Source: Burkholderia sp. D-99
GTDB taxonomy: Bacteria; Pseudomonadota; Gammaproteobacteria; Burkholderiales; Burkholderiaceae
Assembly: GCF_011605345.1 (NCBI RefSeq)
Contig: NZ_JAAOXM010000010.1
Location: 1-64,000 of the forward strand
Direction of reading: 5' to 3'
DNA: 64,000 nucleotides
A model generated the notes under the pieces. It worked only from the letters and a program-made list of their open reading frames with translations. It made no database searches and was not told where the DNA came from. Below are positions 41,175 to 49,903 of this stretch, piece after piece. The position numbers and the translations under genes are program-made. How positions within the stretch are numbered: the stretch's first letter is position 1; every line of letters begins with the position of its first letter.

Positions 41175-43376
41175 ATGTCAGCCTCCTCCCCCGCTTCCAC
41201 GTCCGCCGGCGGCCCGTTCGCGGCCTGGACCGCCTCGTTCGGCGACTGGGCCCGCACCGACGGCGCCGCGTGGCTCTACCTGTTCAAGGCGCTGCTCGCG
41301 GCCTTCATCGCGCTCGGCGTGTCGATGCGGCTCGACCTGCCGGCGCCGAAAACGGCGATGACGACCGTCTTCATCGTGATGCAGCCGCAAAGCGGCGCCG
41401 TGCTCGCGAAAAGCTTCTACCGGGTCGCCGGCACGATCTTCGGGCTCATCGCGACGCTCACGTTCGTCGGGCTGTTCCCGCAGCAGCCGCAGCTGTTCCT
41501 GCTGGCGATCGCCCTGTGGATCGCGCTGTGCACCGCCGGCGCCGCGCGCAACCGCAACTTCCGCAGTTACGGCTTCCTGCTCGCCGGCTATACGACCGCG
41601 CTGATCGGCCTGCCCGCGTCGCAACACCCGGATGGGGCATTCATGAGCGCGATGACGCGGGTCTCCGAAGTCATCATCGGGATCGTGTCGGCCGGCGTCG
41701 TCAGCGCGCTCGTGTTTCCGCGGTACACGGGCGAGCAGATGCGCACGACGGTGCGCAAGCGCTTCGGCAGCTTCGTCGACTACGTCGCGTCGGCGCTGTC
41801 GGGCCAGCTCGACCGCGCGCACATCGAGACCATCCATACGCGCTTCGTCGCCGACGTGGTCGGTTTCGAGGCCGCGCGCAGCATGGCCGTGTTCGAGGAT
41901 CCGGACACGCGCATGCGCAGCGGGCGCCTCGCGCGGCTGAACAGCGAGTTCATGAGCGCATCGAGCCGCTTTCACGCGCTGCACCAGCTGATGAACCGGC
42001 TGCACGCGGCCGGCGCGCAGGCCGCGATCGATGCGATCGAGCCGTATTTCCGCGAGATCGCGCCGCTGCTCACGCGCGATGGCGAACCTGTGCGCACGTC
42101 GATCGACGCCGCGCACTCGGCCGAGCAACTGCTCGCGTGGCGCGACGCGCTGCCACGCCGAATCCGCGCGACGCGCGCGGAACTCGAAACGCAGCCCGGC
42201 TTCCCGCTGCTCGACTTCGATACGGCCGCCGAACTGCTGTATCGCTTCATCACCGACCTGCAGGAATACGCGGCGACCTATGCGTCGCTCGCGACCGCAA
42301 CGCACGAGCGCGAACGCTGGATCGAGCGCTACGAACCGCGCACCAACCGGACGGCCGCCACGATCGCGGGGATCCGCACCGCGACGGTGATTCTCGCGCT
42401 GGGCTGGTTCTGGATCGAGACCGCGTGGCCGAGCGGCGTGATGCTGGTGCTGAACGCCGCGGCGACCTGCGCACTCGCGTCGTCGGCGCCGCGCCCGACC
42501 GCGATGGCCGCGCAGATGGGGATGGGCACGGCGCTGGCCGTTTGCACCGGCTTCCTGCTGATGTTCGGCATCTACCCGCGGATCGACGGCTTCGTCCTGC
42601 TGTGCGCGGCGCTCGCGCCGTTGCTCGCGATCGGCATCTACATGACGCTGAAGCCGAAGCTCGCGGGCTACGGGGCGGGCTACCTGATCTTCTTCTGCTT
42701 CCTCGCCGGCCCCGACAGCATCACGCACTACGATCCCATGAGCTTCATGAACGACGCGCTCGCGCTCCTGTTGTCGATGCTGGTATCGGCGATCGCGTTC
42801 GCCGTGCTGTTCCCGCCGACCGCGCCGTGGCTCAAGAAACGCCTGTTCGCCGACCTGCGTCACCAGGCCGTCGCGGCCTGCCACGCGCGGCTCGACGGAT
42901 TGCGCACGCGCTTCGAGAGCGGCGCGCGCGACCTGATGTACCAGGCGCACACGCTGTCGGCCGACCAGCCCGACGTGCAGCGCGACGCGCTGCGCTGGAT
43001 GTTCGCGGTGCTCGAAACCGGCAATGCGGCCATCGACCTGCGCCACGAGCTGGCAACGCTGCCGTCCGATCCGCGCTATGCGCCGACGATGCCGTGGCGA
43101 CGCGCGATCGAGACGATGCGTGCCGCGCTGTCGTCGCTGTTCACCCGGCCGGACACCCAACGCTTCGAGGCAACGCTCGCCGCGGTCAACGATGCAATCG
43201 ACACGACCCGGCAGACGCTCGACGCGTTCACGCCGACGCGCGAGGAACGTCACCGGCTGCAGCGCATCCTGAGCCACCTGCATTTCGTGCGCACGGCACT
43301 GCTCGATCCCGAATCGCCGCTCGCCGCGCTCAACCGCAACCGCCCCGTGCGTCCCCAACCAGGAGCCTCGTCATGA
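41175..43376 (+). CDS. FUSC-family (AaeB-like) inner-membrane efflux pump
   Basis: A 733-residue transporter of the aromatic acid exporter family. It has an N-terminal hydrophobic block (about 30-185, with FIALGVSMRLDLPAPKTAMTTVFIVMQPQSGAVLAKSFYR, the FUSC signature), a long cytoplasmic helical region (about 190-370), a second block of about six helices (about 380-560) and a cytoplasmic tail. Relatives export p-hydroxybenzoate and similar carboxylates, powered by the proton gradient. GGAG precedes the ATG. Its stop overlaps the start of the DUF1656 gene (ATGA), and all four genes of the operon are tightly spaced. Confidence 0.92.
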   Translation: MSASSPASTSAGGPFAAWTASFGDWARTDGAAWLYLFKALLAAFIALGVSMRLDLPAPKTAMTTVFIVMQPQSGAVLAKSFYRVAGTIFGLIATLTFVGLFPQQPQLFLLAIALWIALCTAGAARNRNFRSYGFLLAGYTTALIGLPASQHPDGAFMSAMTRVSEVIIGIVSAGVVSALVFPRYTGEQMRTTVRKRFGSFVDYVASALSGQLDRAHIETIHTRFVADVVGFEAARSMAVFEDPDTRMRSGRLARLNSEFMSASSRFHALHQLMNRLHAAGAQAAIDAIEPYFREIAPLLTRDGEPVRTSIDAAHSAEQLLAWRDALPRRIRATRAELETQPGFPLLDFDTAAELLYRFITDLQEYAATYASLATATHERERWIERYEPRTNRTAATIAGIRTATVILALGWFWIETAWPSGVMLVLNAAATCALASSAPRPTAMAAQMGMGTALAVCTGFLLMFGIYPRIDGFVLLCAALAPLLAIGIYMTLKPKLAGYGAGYLIFFCFLAGPDSITHYDPMSFMNDALALLLSMLVSAIAFAVLFPPTAPWLKKRLFADLRHQAVAACHARLDGLRTRFESGARDLMYQAHTLSADQPDVQRDALRWMFAVLETGNAAIDLRHELATLPSDPRYAPTMPWRRAIETMRAALSSLFTRPDTQRFEATLAAVNDAIDTTRQTLDAFTPTREERHRLQRILSHLHFVRTALLDPESPLAALNRNRPVRPQPGASS

Positions 43377-43576
43377 TGCCGCGTGAAATCGCCATTCTCG
43401 ATGCCTACATGCCCACGGTGGTGCTGATGTTCGTCCTCGGCGCGCTCGCGACCTGGGCCGTCGACCGCGTGCTCGCCTATACGGGCCTCTACCGTCTCGT
43501 CTGGCACCCGTCGCTGTTTCGGGCCTGCCTCCTCGTCTGCATTTGCGGCGGACTGAGTCTTGCCGTTTACCGTTGA
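43373..43576 (+). CDS. DUF1656 small membrane protein (AaeX-like)
   Basis: This 67-residue protein matches DUF1656/AaeX, a conserved small partner of FUSC pumps. It has two hydrophobic segments (MPTVVLMFVLGALATWAVDRVL and ACLLVCICGGLSLAVY) around the loop TGLYRLVWHPSLFR, whose WHPSLF pattern is the family signature. AGGAG lies seven bases before the ATG at 43373. It overlaps the FUSC gene by four bases and precedes the HlyD gene by 12. Confidence 0.9.
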   Translation: MMPREIAILDAYMPTVVLMFVLGALATWAVDRVLAYTGLYRLVWHPSLFRACLLVCICGGLSLAVYR

Positions 43577-43588
43577 TTCCGAACCATC

Positions 43589-44464
43589 ATGATTCTCAGA
43601 AAACTCTTCGGCTTCGTCGCGACCGCCGTCATTCTTCTCGTCGCGATCCTGATCGGGCGCTCGCTTTGGGTGCACTACATGGACGATCCGTGGACGCGCG
43701 ACGGGCGCGTACGCGCCGAAATCGTCAACGTCGCGCCGGACGTGTCGGGCGCGATCGTCGAACTGCCCGTGCATGACAACCAGCTCGTGAAAAAGGGCGA
43801 CCTGATCATGCAGATCGACCCGTCGCATTACCAGATCGCCGTCGAACAGGCGCAGGCGGCCGTTGCCGCCCGCCGCGCGGAACTGCAGATGCGCCGCGAC
43901 GACGCGGCCCGCCGCGCGGATCTCGATGCGCTCGTCGTGTCGAAGGAAAACCGCGAGAACGCCGCGCACAGTGCGTCGAGCGCCGACGCGCAGTACCAGC
44001 AGGCGATCGCCGCGCTCGATGCCGCGAAGCTCAACCTCGAGCGCACGCGCGTCGTCGCCCCGGTCGACGGCTACATCACGAACCTGCAGACGTTCAAGGG
44101 CAACTACGCGGTAGCCGGCCAGGCGAAGCTCGCCATCGTCGACAGCCATTCGTTCTGGGTCTACGGCTACTTCGAGGAAACCAAGCTGCCGCGCGTGAAA
44201 ATCGGCGCGCCGGCCGAGATGCGGCTGATGAGCGGCGGCGTGATGAAGGGCCACGTCGAAAGCATCTCGCGCGGCATCTACGATCGCGACAACCCGCAAA
44301 GCCGCGACCTCGTCGCGGACGTGAACCCGACCTTCAACTGGGTGCGCCTCGCGCAGCGCGTGCCGGTGCGCATCCGGATCGACGAAGTGCCGGCCGACGT
44401 GGTGCTGTCGGCGGGCACGACCTGCACGGTCATCATCGATCCCGACAAGCAGAAGAAGTCGTAA
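43589..44464 (+). CDS. HlyD-family periplasmic adaptor (AaeA-like)
   Basis: A 291-residue membrane-fusion protein joining the FUSC pump to the outer-membrane factor. It has one N-terminal membrane helix (FGFVATAVILLVAILIGRSLW, about 6-26), then WTRDGRVRAEIVNVAPDVSGAIVELPVHDNQLVKKGDLIMQIDP (first half of the lipoyl domain). A coiled-coil hairpin (about 78-150), the second lipoyl half (TRVVAPVDGYITNLQTFKGNYA) and beta-barrel (about 190-285) follow. It closes the operon; the next gene is convergent, with a GC hairpin (44477-44498) in the 37-base gap. Confidence 0.92.
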   Translation: MILRKLFGFVATAVILLVAILIGRSLWVHYMDDPWTRDGRVRAEIVNVAPDVSGAIVELPVHDNQLVKKGDLIMQIDPSHYQIAVEQAQAAVAARRAELQMRRDDAARRADLDALVVSKENRENAAHSASSADAQYQQAIAALDAAKLNLERTRVVAPVDGYITNLQTFKGNYAVAGQAKLAIVDSHSFWVYGYFEETKLPRVKIGAPAEMRLMSGGVMKGHVESISRGIYDRDNPQSRDLVADVNPTFNWVRLAQRVPVRIRIDEVPADVVLSAGTTCTVIIDPDKQKKS

Positions 44465-44501
44465 GCGCGGAGCGCGCCGGGCGGCACCCCGCCCGGCTGC
44501 G

Positions 44502-45530
44502 TCACTCCCAGAAGAACCGGTAAGGCAGGAACGGCGACGGGCCGAGCCCCGCTTCGCCGATCATGTTGCGCAACCGCATCGCAAAGCCGATGGCACCGAT
44601 CACGACGAGTGCGGCGATCACATACGGGCGCCGCACGTGTGGCACGCGTTGCAGCGGCACGAACTGGCAGCTCATCGCGAACAGCACCAGCCACTGGAAG
44701 CGCAGCCCCGCATAGCTGACCCGAGCGAGCGCGAAGCTCGCGATCTCGCAGGCGAACAGGAACACGAGCGTGCGCGGCATGCGGGCAAGCAGCACCCAGC
44801 CTGCCGCGAGGGTCAGCAGCGCGAGCACGAGCGGCGCGCTGCCCGATATCTGCGCCGGCGGCGTGAACGCCGCATAGAGGCCGAACTTCGCCAGCAACGC
44901 GTCGTGATGCATCGCGAACAGCACGCCGCCGATCGCGACCGCCAGCCCCGCATAGCGCAGCAGGCGCAGCCGCCGCACCTGCAGCAGCACGACGAGCAGC
45001 ACCGCCGACACATGCATGCTGGCCGCCGCGGCCGACAGCGCGATCGACGTGCCATGCCGCCGGCGCGCCCACGCGTCCGACGCGATCTTGGCCGCGCAGA
45101 ACGCGAGACCGTAGCGCAGCCCGCTCATCGCCATGTCGTAGAAGAACAGCGGAAAGATCAGCATGGCGAACACGCACGCATCTTCGGCCGTCCGCCCGAA
45201 CGCGACGACACATGCGATGACGATCAGCAGCGACAGGATCGCCGTCACGATCCGCGGGTCGTGCCCGACCCATTCGAGCGCGCGCACGAGCCACACGAAG
45301 CCGGGCTCGAGCGTGCGCGGTACGACCTTCAGGTTCCCGCTCCAGATGCCGGCGATGATGTCCTGGTAAATCGCCGTGTCGGTGCCCGTCCGGCCACGCA
45401 GCACGGCGAACGTCGCGGCCGGCGCGATGCCCGCCGCGAGCCACCGCCACGCGGGCATGCGCGTACGCAAGCCGATCGCCGCGGAGACGAGGATGCACAG
45501 GTATCCGCTCAGATAAATCGTCGTTGTCAT
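44502..45530 (-). CDS. EpsG-like polytopic membrane protein
   Basis: A 342-residue protein with about nine or ten membrane segments. RGRTGTDTAIYQDIIAGIW near residues 44-62 (RxxxGxDxxxYxxx) is the pattern seen in EpsG/Wzy-type polysaccharide polymerases, and a large hydrophilic stretch (LKVVPRTLEPGFVWLVRALEW) follows. The C-terminal part ends FLPYRFFWE. EpsG proteins help assemble exopolysaccharide or O-antigen, but no glycosyltransferase genes are next to it, so it is an orphan. ATG at 45530 is chosen because the membrane part begins there; a weak ribosome-binding site leaves the start open. Confidence 0.75.
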   Translation of the reverse strand: MTTTIYLSGYLCILVSAAIGLRTRMPAWRWLAAGIAPAATFAVLRGRTGTDTAIYQDIIAGIWSGNLKVVPRTLEPGFVWLVRALEWVGHDPRIVTAILSLLIVIACVVAFGRTAEDACVFAMLIFPLFFYDMAMSGLRYGLAFCAAKIASDAWARRRHGTSIALSAAAASMHVSAVLLVVLLQVRRLRLLRYAGLAVAIGGVLFAMHHDALLAKFGLYAAFTPPAQISGSAPLVLALLTLAAGWVLLARMPRTLVFLFACEIASFALARVSYAGLRFQWLVLFAMSCQFVPLQRVPHVRRPYVIAALVVIGAIGFAMRLRNMIGEAGLGPSPFLPYRFFWE

Positions 45531-45719
45531 TGTTATGAATGACCCGCTCGGCGCACCGCCGCACCGGTGTCGATGCGCGCGCCGCGAGTTCTGCCCCCAA
45601 CTGTGTGGAAGCGCATTGTAGGGGATTGCGCGCCGCGTCACTGCCGGTTTTGTCACCGAGCAACAGAAAAGCGGCGGAATGCGCGTGTCGCGGGTGGCCG
45701 GCCCGCGACCGCGCGGCGC

Positions 45720-47393
45720 TCAGGCCGCGATGCGAAAGCGCCCGACCAGCGACTTCAGTGCCTGCGCCTGCTCGTCGAGCGCGTTCGCCGCGGCGGCCGC
45801 CTGCTCGACGAGTGCCGCGTTCTGCTGGGTGCCGGCGTCCATCTGCGTGACCGCGCGGCCGATCTCGTCGATCCCGGCGCTCTGCTCGTCCGATGCGGCG
45901 GAAATTTCGCCGATGATGTCGGTCACCCGCTTGACCGCGCGCACGACGTCACCCATCGTGCGGCCCGCATCGTGCGCAAGGGCCGCGCCGTTCGCGACTC
46001 GCTCGACCGACGCGCCGATCAGCGCACGGATCTCCTTCGCCGCGGTCGCCGCGCGCTGCGCGAGCAGGCGGACCTCGCCCGCAACCACCGAGAAGCCGCG
46101 CCCCTGCTCGCCGGCGCGTGCGGCCTCGACCGCCGCGTTCAACGCGAGAATGTTGGTCTGGAAGGCGATCCCCTCGATCGTGCCGATGATGTCGCGGATG
46201 TTCTTCGCGCTGTCGTCGATCTCGCTCATCGTCGCCACCACACGCCCGACGACTTCCCCACCCGTCTCCGCAACGACCGACGCATTGGCCGCGAGCGCGC
46301 TCGCCTGCCGCGCATTCTCGGCGTTCTGCCGTACGGTCGACGTGAGCTGTTCCATGCTGGCCGCGGTGCGCTCGAGCGCGACGGCCTGCTGCTCGGTGCG
46401 CTTCGACAGATCGAGGTTGCCGGTGGAGATCTCGCCCGACGCGGCCGCGATCGCCTCGGCGCTGACGGCGATCTCGCCGACGGTCGCCGCGAGCCCCGTC
46501 TGCATCTCGGCCAGCGCACGCACCATGCTGTCGCGGTCGTGCCGGCCCAGCGTGATCGGTCGCGTCAGGTCGCCGCGCGCGATGTCCGCGGCGATCGCCT
46601 TGGCGTGCGCGGGCTCGCCACCGAGCTGCGACGCGAGACGGCGCACGACGCGCTCGGCGATGACGATCGCGAGCACGATCAGCGCAACCGTCATCGCCGC
46701 GATCATCGCGAACGACGACGAGAAAATGGTGGCGGACGCATCGAGCGTCGCCTTCGACTTCGCGCCGCGCGTCTTCACGAGTTCGGCGACCAGTTTCTCG
46801 AGCTTGCCGGTTTCGACCAGCAGCGACACGTCCTGCGTGCCGACCTGCCAGTTCATCTGCGACAGGTCGAGCGGCTGCGCGCGCACGAGCGCGACGAAAT
46901 CGCGCAGATGCGCGCTCCACGTGCCGACCGCTGTCGAGAATGCGCGCAACCGTGCCGAATCGTCGACGTCGGCCGGATCCGCATAGCGCTGCAGCGTGCC
47001 GAGCGCCTGGCCGATCGACGCGAGCCCCGCGCCAACCTCGGCACCCAGTTCGTCGCGCTCCTTCGCGGTGGTCGCGGTCAGCAGCATCTTCTGGGCGCGG
47101 CTCGCGCGCAGCAATTCGGCCCGAACCTCCTCGGCCGCGCGGCTCGCGACGTGGCCCTGCTCGTAGACCGACGCGATCGATGCATTCAGCCGGCTGATCT
47201 GCCACAGCGAAAACACGCCGATCGCCAGCGTGCCGGCGAGCAGGATCGCGAATGCGGCGCGCAACGTCGCCTTGACGGTCCACGGCCGGCGCTCACGGCG
47301 CGCCGCCCGCAGGCGCCGGGCGGCGCGACCGGCGGCAACGTCGGGTGCGGCGGCGGCCGCACCCGGCTGTGGATGCAAAGATGCTGCTTTCAT
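45720..47393 (-). CDS. methyl-accepting chemotaxis protein
   Basis: A 557-residue Tar-type receptor. It has a long positively charged N-terminal tail (about 1-40), a first membrane helix (AAFAILLAGTLAIGVFSLW, about 46-64), a periplasmic helical sensor (about 65-230, four-helix type), a second helix (FAMIAAMTVALIVLAIVIAERV, about 232-253), HAMP (about 254-310) and the signalling domain with the tip GIAFQTNILALNAAVEAARAGEQGRGFSVVAGEVRLLAQRA. There is no C-terminal CheR/CheB pentapeptide. The ligand is unknown. It is divergent from the MFS pump and not in a chemotaxis operon. Confidence 0.93.
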   Translation of the reverse strand: MKAASLHPQPGAAAAAPDVAAGRAARRLRAARRERRPWTVKATLRAAFAILLAGTLAIGVFSLWQISRLNASIASVYEQGHVASRAAEEVRAELLRASRAQKMLLTATTAKERDELGAEVGAGLASIGQALGTLQRYADPADVDDSARLRAFSTAVGTWSAHLRDFVALVRAQPLDLSQMNWQVGTQDVSLLVETGKLEKLVAELVKTRGAKSKATLDASATIFSSSFAMIAAMTVALIVLAIVIAERVVRRLASQLGGEPAHAKAIAADIARGDLTRPITLGRHDRDSMVRALAEMQTGLAATVGEIAVSAEAIAAASGEISTGNLDLSKRTEQQAVALERTAASMEQLTSTVRQNAENARQASALAANASVVAETGGEVVGRVVATMSEIDDSAKNIRDIIGTIEGIAFQTNILALNAAVEAARAGEQGRGFSVVAGEVRLLAQRAATAAKEIRALIGASVERVANGAALAHDAGRTMGDVVRAVKRVTDIIGEISAASDEQSAGIDEIGRAVTQMDAGTQQNAALVEQAAAAANALDEQAQALKSLVGRFRIAA

Positions 47394-47800
47394 CGAACTA
47401 TCCCCGTATTGATCACGCGGCCGGAAAGGTCGGTCCCGGCGTTCCCGCGATGGCTGGCCATGCCGCGCGTCCTGCGCCCGCACGGCGGATAGCCGGTGCC
47501 GGGCGCGGCGCGCCTGTTGTCATTGGGTCGTTCTACGGCCGCCACCGCCGTTTCTTGAGTCCGGTAAACCACGTACCGGCCCGTGCACGCCCCCTCGCCG
47601 ACGGGCGGGCATGCCGCCTGCGTTATACCCGGTCAAAAAAGCGGGCATCGGTCGATCCGTCAGATGAATGTCCGATTCACGATAAAACTTGTCCGGACAT
47701 TCTCGATACGCCAAATTACACTTCTTTGACGCAGCAACGATTCACGACGCGCCGATCCCCAGCAGAGCGCGCCCACCACCTCAACTCGTTCAGCTCTCAC
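47394..47800. other. divergent 407-base region between mcp and fsr
   Basis: This region holds the promoters of both genes. Apart from the inverted repeat at 47666-47702 nothing specific is seen; the open frame across it on the plus strand is an artificial upstream extension of the MFS gene. Confidence 0.55.
47666..47702. promoter_or_regulatory. long inverted repeat upstream of the MFS pump
   Basis: GAATGTCCG (47666-47674) and CGGACATTC (47694-47702) are perfect 9-base arms with a 19-base spacer in an AT-richer region, about 100 bases before the pump ATG. The right arm overlaps a shorter palindrome TGTCCGGACA. This looks like a repressor or activator operator rather than a terminator. Confidence 0.5.
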
Positions 47801-49039
47801 ATGGAAACCAGCCTCGACACCGGCACCGTCGGCGCAGCCGCCACCCAGCCGTCCGCGCCACCCGTCGCCCGCACCGTCTACCCGGTGCTCGGCGCGATCA
47901 GCTTCTCGCACATGCTCAACGACATGATCCAGTCGTTGATCCTCGCGATCTATCCGATGCTCAAGAGCCAGTTCGCGCTGTCGTTCGCACAGATCGGCCT
48001 GATCACGCTCACCTACCAGATCACTGCGTCGCTGCTGCAGCCGCTCATTGGCCTCTATACCGACAAGCGGCCGAAACCGTATTCGCTGCCGGTCGGCATG
48101 GGCTTCACGCTCGCGGGGCTGCTGCTGATGTCGGTCGCGCCGAATTTCACGATGCTGCTGGTGGCCGCGGCGCTCGTCGGCTGCGGCTCGTCGGTGTTCC
48201 ACCCCGAATCGTCGCGCGTCGCGCGGATGGCGTCGGGCGGCCAGCACGGGCTCGCGCAATCGGTGTTCCAGGTCGGCGGCAATGCGGGTTCCGCGCTCGG
48301 GCCGCTGCTCGCCGCGCTCGTGATCATTCCGCACGGCCAGCACAGCATCGCGTGGTTCTCGGCAGCCGCGCTCGTCGCGATGATCGTGCTCACGCAGATC
48401 GGCCACTGGTACAAGAAGCATCCGTCGATGAAGAAGAAGGTCGCGGCGGCCGGCCACCCGACGCTGTCGCGCGGCCGCGTGATGGGCGCGATCGGCATAC
48501 TGGTGCTGCTCGTGTTCTCGAAGTATTTCTACCTCGCGAGCATCAACAGCTATTTCACGTTCTACCTGATCGACAAGTTCCACCTGTCGGTGCAGGCCGC
48601 GCAGATCCACCTGTTCGTGTTCCTCGCGGCCGTGGCGGCGGGCACGCTGATCGGCGGGCCGGTGGGCGACCGGATCGGCCGCAAGTACGTGATCTGGGTA
48701 TCGATCCTCGGCGTCGCGCCGTTCACGCTGCTGCTGCCGTACGCGAACCTGTTCTGGACCAGCGTGCTGACCGTGATCATCGGCATCGTGCTCGCGTCGG
48801 CGTTCGCCGCGATCCTGGTCTACGCGACGGAGCTGATGCCCGGCAAGGTCGGGATGGTCGCGGGCCTGTTCTTCGGCTTCGCGTTCGGCCTCGGCGGTGT
48901 CGGCGCGGCCGTGCTCGGCCAGCTCGCCGACGCGACGAGCATCACGTTCGTCTACAAGGTGTGCTCGTTCCTGCCGCTGATCGGCGTGCTGACGGTGTTC
49001 CTGCCGAACCTCGAAAGCAGCCGACGCAAGAAGGCGTAA
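47801..49039 (+). CDS. fsr: MFS transporter, fosmidomycin-resistance (Fsr) type
   Basis: A 412-residue, 12-helix major facilitator pump. The Fsr signature LGAISFSHMLNDMIQSLILAIYPMLK (about 28-53) and QIGLITLTYQITASLLQPLIGLYTDKRPKPYS are present, with the motif GxLaDRxGRK counterpart GPVGDRIGRKYVIW in the second half. E. coli Fsr exports fosmidomycin. ATG at 47801 is taken because the membrane part begins shortly after and no better start exists. It ends two bases before a strong GC hairpin that acts as terminator for the convergent mtnN gene. Confidence 0.88.
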   Translation: METSLDTGTVGAAATQPSAPPVARTVYPVLGAISFSHMLNDMIQSLILAIYPMLKSQFALSFAQIGLITLTYQITASLLQPLIGLYTDKRPKPYSLPVGMGFTLAGLLLMSVAPNFTMLLVAAALVGCGSSVFHPESSRVARMASGGQHGLAQSVFQVGGNAGSALGPLLAALVIIPHGQHSIAWFSAAALVAMIVLTQIGHWYKKHPSMKKKVAAAGHPTLSRGRVMGAIGILVLLVFSKYFYLASINSYFTFYLIDKFHLSVQAAQIHLFVFLAAVAAGTLIGGPVGDRIGRKYVIWVSILGVAPFTLLLPYANLFWTSVLTVIIGIVLASAFAAILVYATELMPGKVGMVAGLFFGFAFGLGGVGAAVLGQLADATSITFVYKVCSFLPLIGVLTVFLPNLESSRRKKA

Positions 49040-49078
49040 AAAAACGGCCGCGGCGCGCCTGCTGGCGCCGCGGCCGTG
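49037..49078 (-). terminator. mtnN terminator
   Basis: On the minus strand ACGGCCGCGGCGC pairs with GCGCCGCGGCCGT around an 8-base loop and is followed by T7. It lies 30 bases past the mtnN stop; the plus-strand side has no T-run. Confidence 0.87.
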
Positions 49079-49108
49079 ATGCTCCGATCGACGGAATTGA
49101 CGGCGGCT

Positions 49109-49903
49109 TCAGGCCGCCGTCGTCGCATGCAGCGTCAGGAAACGCTTGAGGATGCCGGACGAATAGCTGCTCGCGATCGCCGACAGGAAGTGCGAGAACG
49201 ACTGCGTCGCGTGATCGTCGGCCGTATCGGAGATCGTGCGCACGAGCGCGAACGGCACGTCGTGCTCCGCGCACACCTGCGCGATCGCGGCCCCTTCCAT
49301 TTCGACCGCGAGCGCATCCGGCAGCGCGTCGCGCAGCGCGACGACCTCGCGCTCGCTCGACACGAAGCGGTCGCCGCTGATGATGAGCCCCGCGTGCAGC
49401 GTCGCGCCGCCCAGGCCGAAGCGTTCGGCGAACTGCGCGCCCTCTTCTGCGACGAACTGCGTGCAGGCTTCGCGGAGACAGGCCGTCAGCACGGCGTCGG
49501 TTGCGAAACGCGTGATGCCGAGCAACGGCACCTCGTAGCGCGGAAAGAGCGGCGACGCATCGAGATCGTGCTGCAGCAGCGTATCGGCCACGACGACATC
49601 GCCGACGCGCACCGTACGCGACACACCGCCCGCTACGCCGGTGAACACCACGCCCGCCACGCCGAACACGTGGATCAGCGCGCTGACCGTCGCGGCGGCC
49701 GCGACCTTGCCGACCCGCGCAAGCGTGACAACGCAGGCCGCGCCGTGCACGGTGCCGACGTGATAATCGCGGCGGCCGAGCGTGACCGTCTTCATCGCGC
49801 CGTCGGCGCGCATCGCGGCGATCAGGTCGCCGAGTTCCTCGGGCAGCGCGGCCAGGATGCCCAGCGGGCGGGCCGAAGACGTGGAAACCTTATCGATGCC
49901 CAT
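49109..49903 (-). CDS. mtnN: 5'-methylthioadenosine/S-adenosylhomocysteine nucleosidase
   Basis: This enzyme cleaves adenine from methylthioadenosine and S-adenosylhomocysteine, linking methylation, polyamine synthesis and autoinducer metabolism. The 264-residue protein has the catalytic base glutamate in AALPEEL (about 18-24), the phosphorylase fold VVFTGVAGGVSRTVRVGDVVVADT (about 86-110), substrate-binding AVEMEGAAIAQVC with the ribose-binding Glu, and RTISDTADDHA with the acid Asp (about 230). Two adjacent ATGs (49906, 49903) overlap the uvrD stop (ATGATGG), so uvrD and mtnN are translationally coupled. Confidence 0.9.
   Translation of the reverse strand: MGIDKVSTSSARPLGILAALPEELGDLIAAMRADGAMKTVTLGRRDYHVGTVHGAACVVTLARVGKVAAAATVSALIHVFGVAGVVFTGVAGGVSRTVRVGDVVVADTLLQHDLDASPLFPRYEVPLLGITRFATDAVLTACLREACTQFVAEEGAQFAERFGLGGATLHAGLIISGDRFVSSEREVVALRDALPDALAVEMEGAAIAQVCAEHDVPFALVRTISDTADDHATQSFSHFLSAIASSYSSGILKRFLTLHATTAA

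Noticed and set aside
47345..47800. 152-codon upstream extension of the MFS pump frame
   Set aside because: It lies in the divergent promoter region, contains the operator-like repeat and has no homology-like features; the membrane protein starts naturally at 47801.
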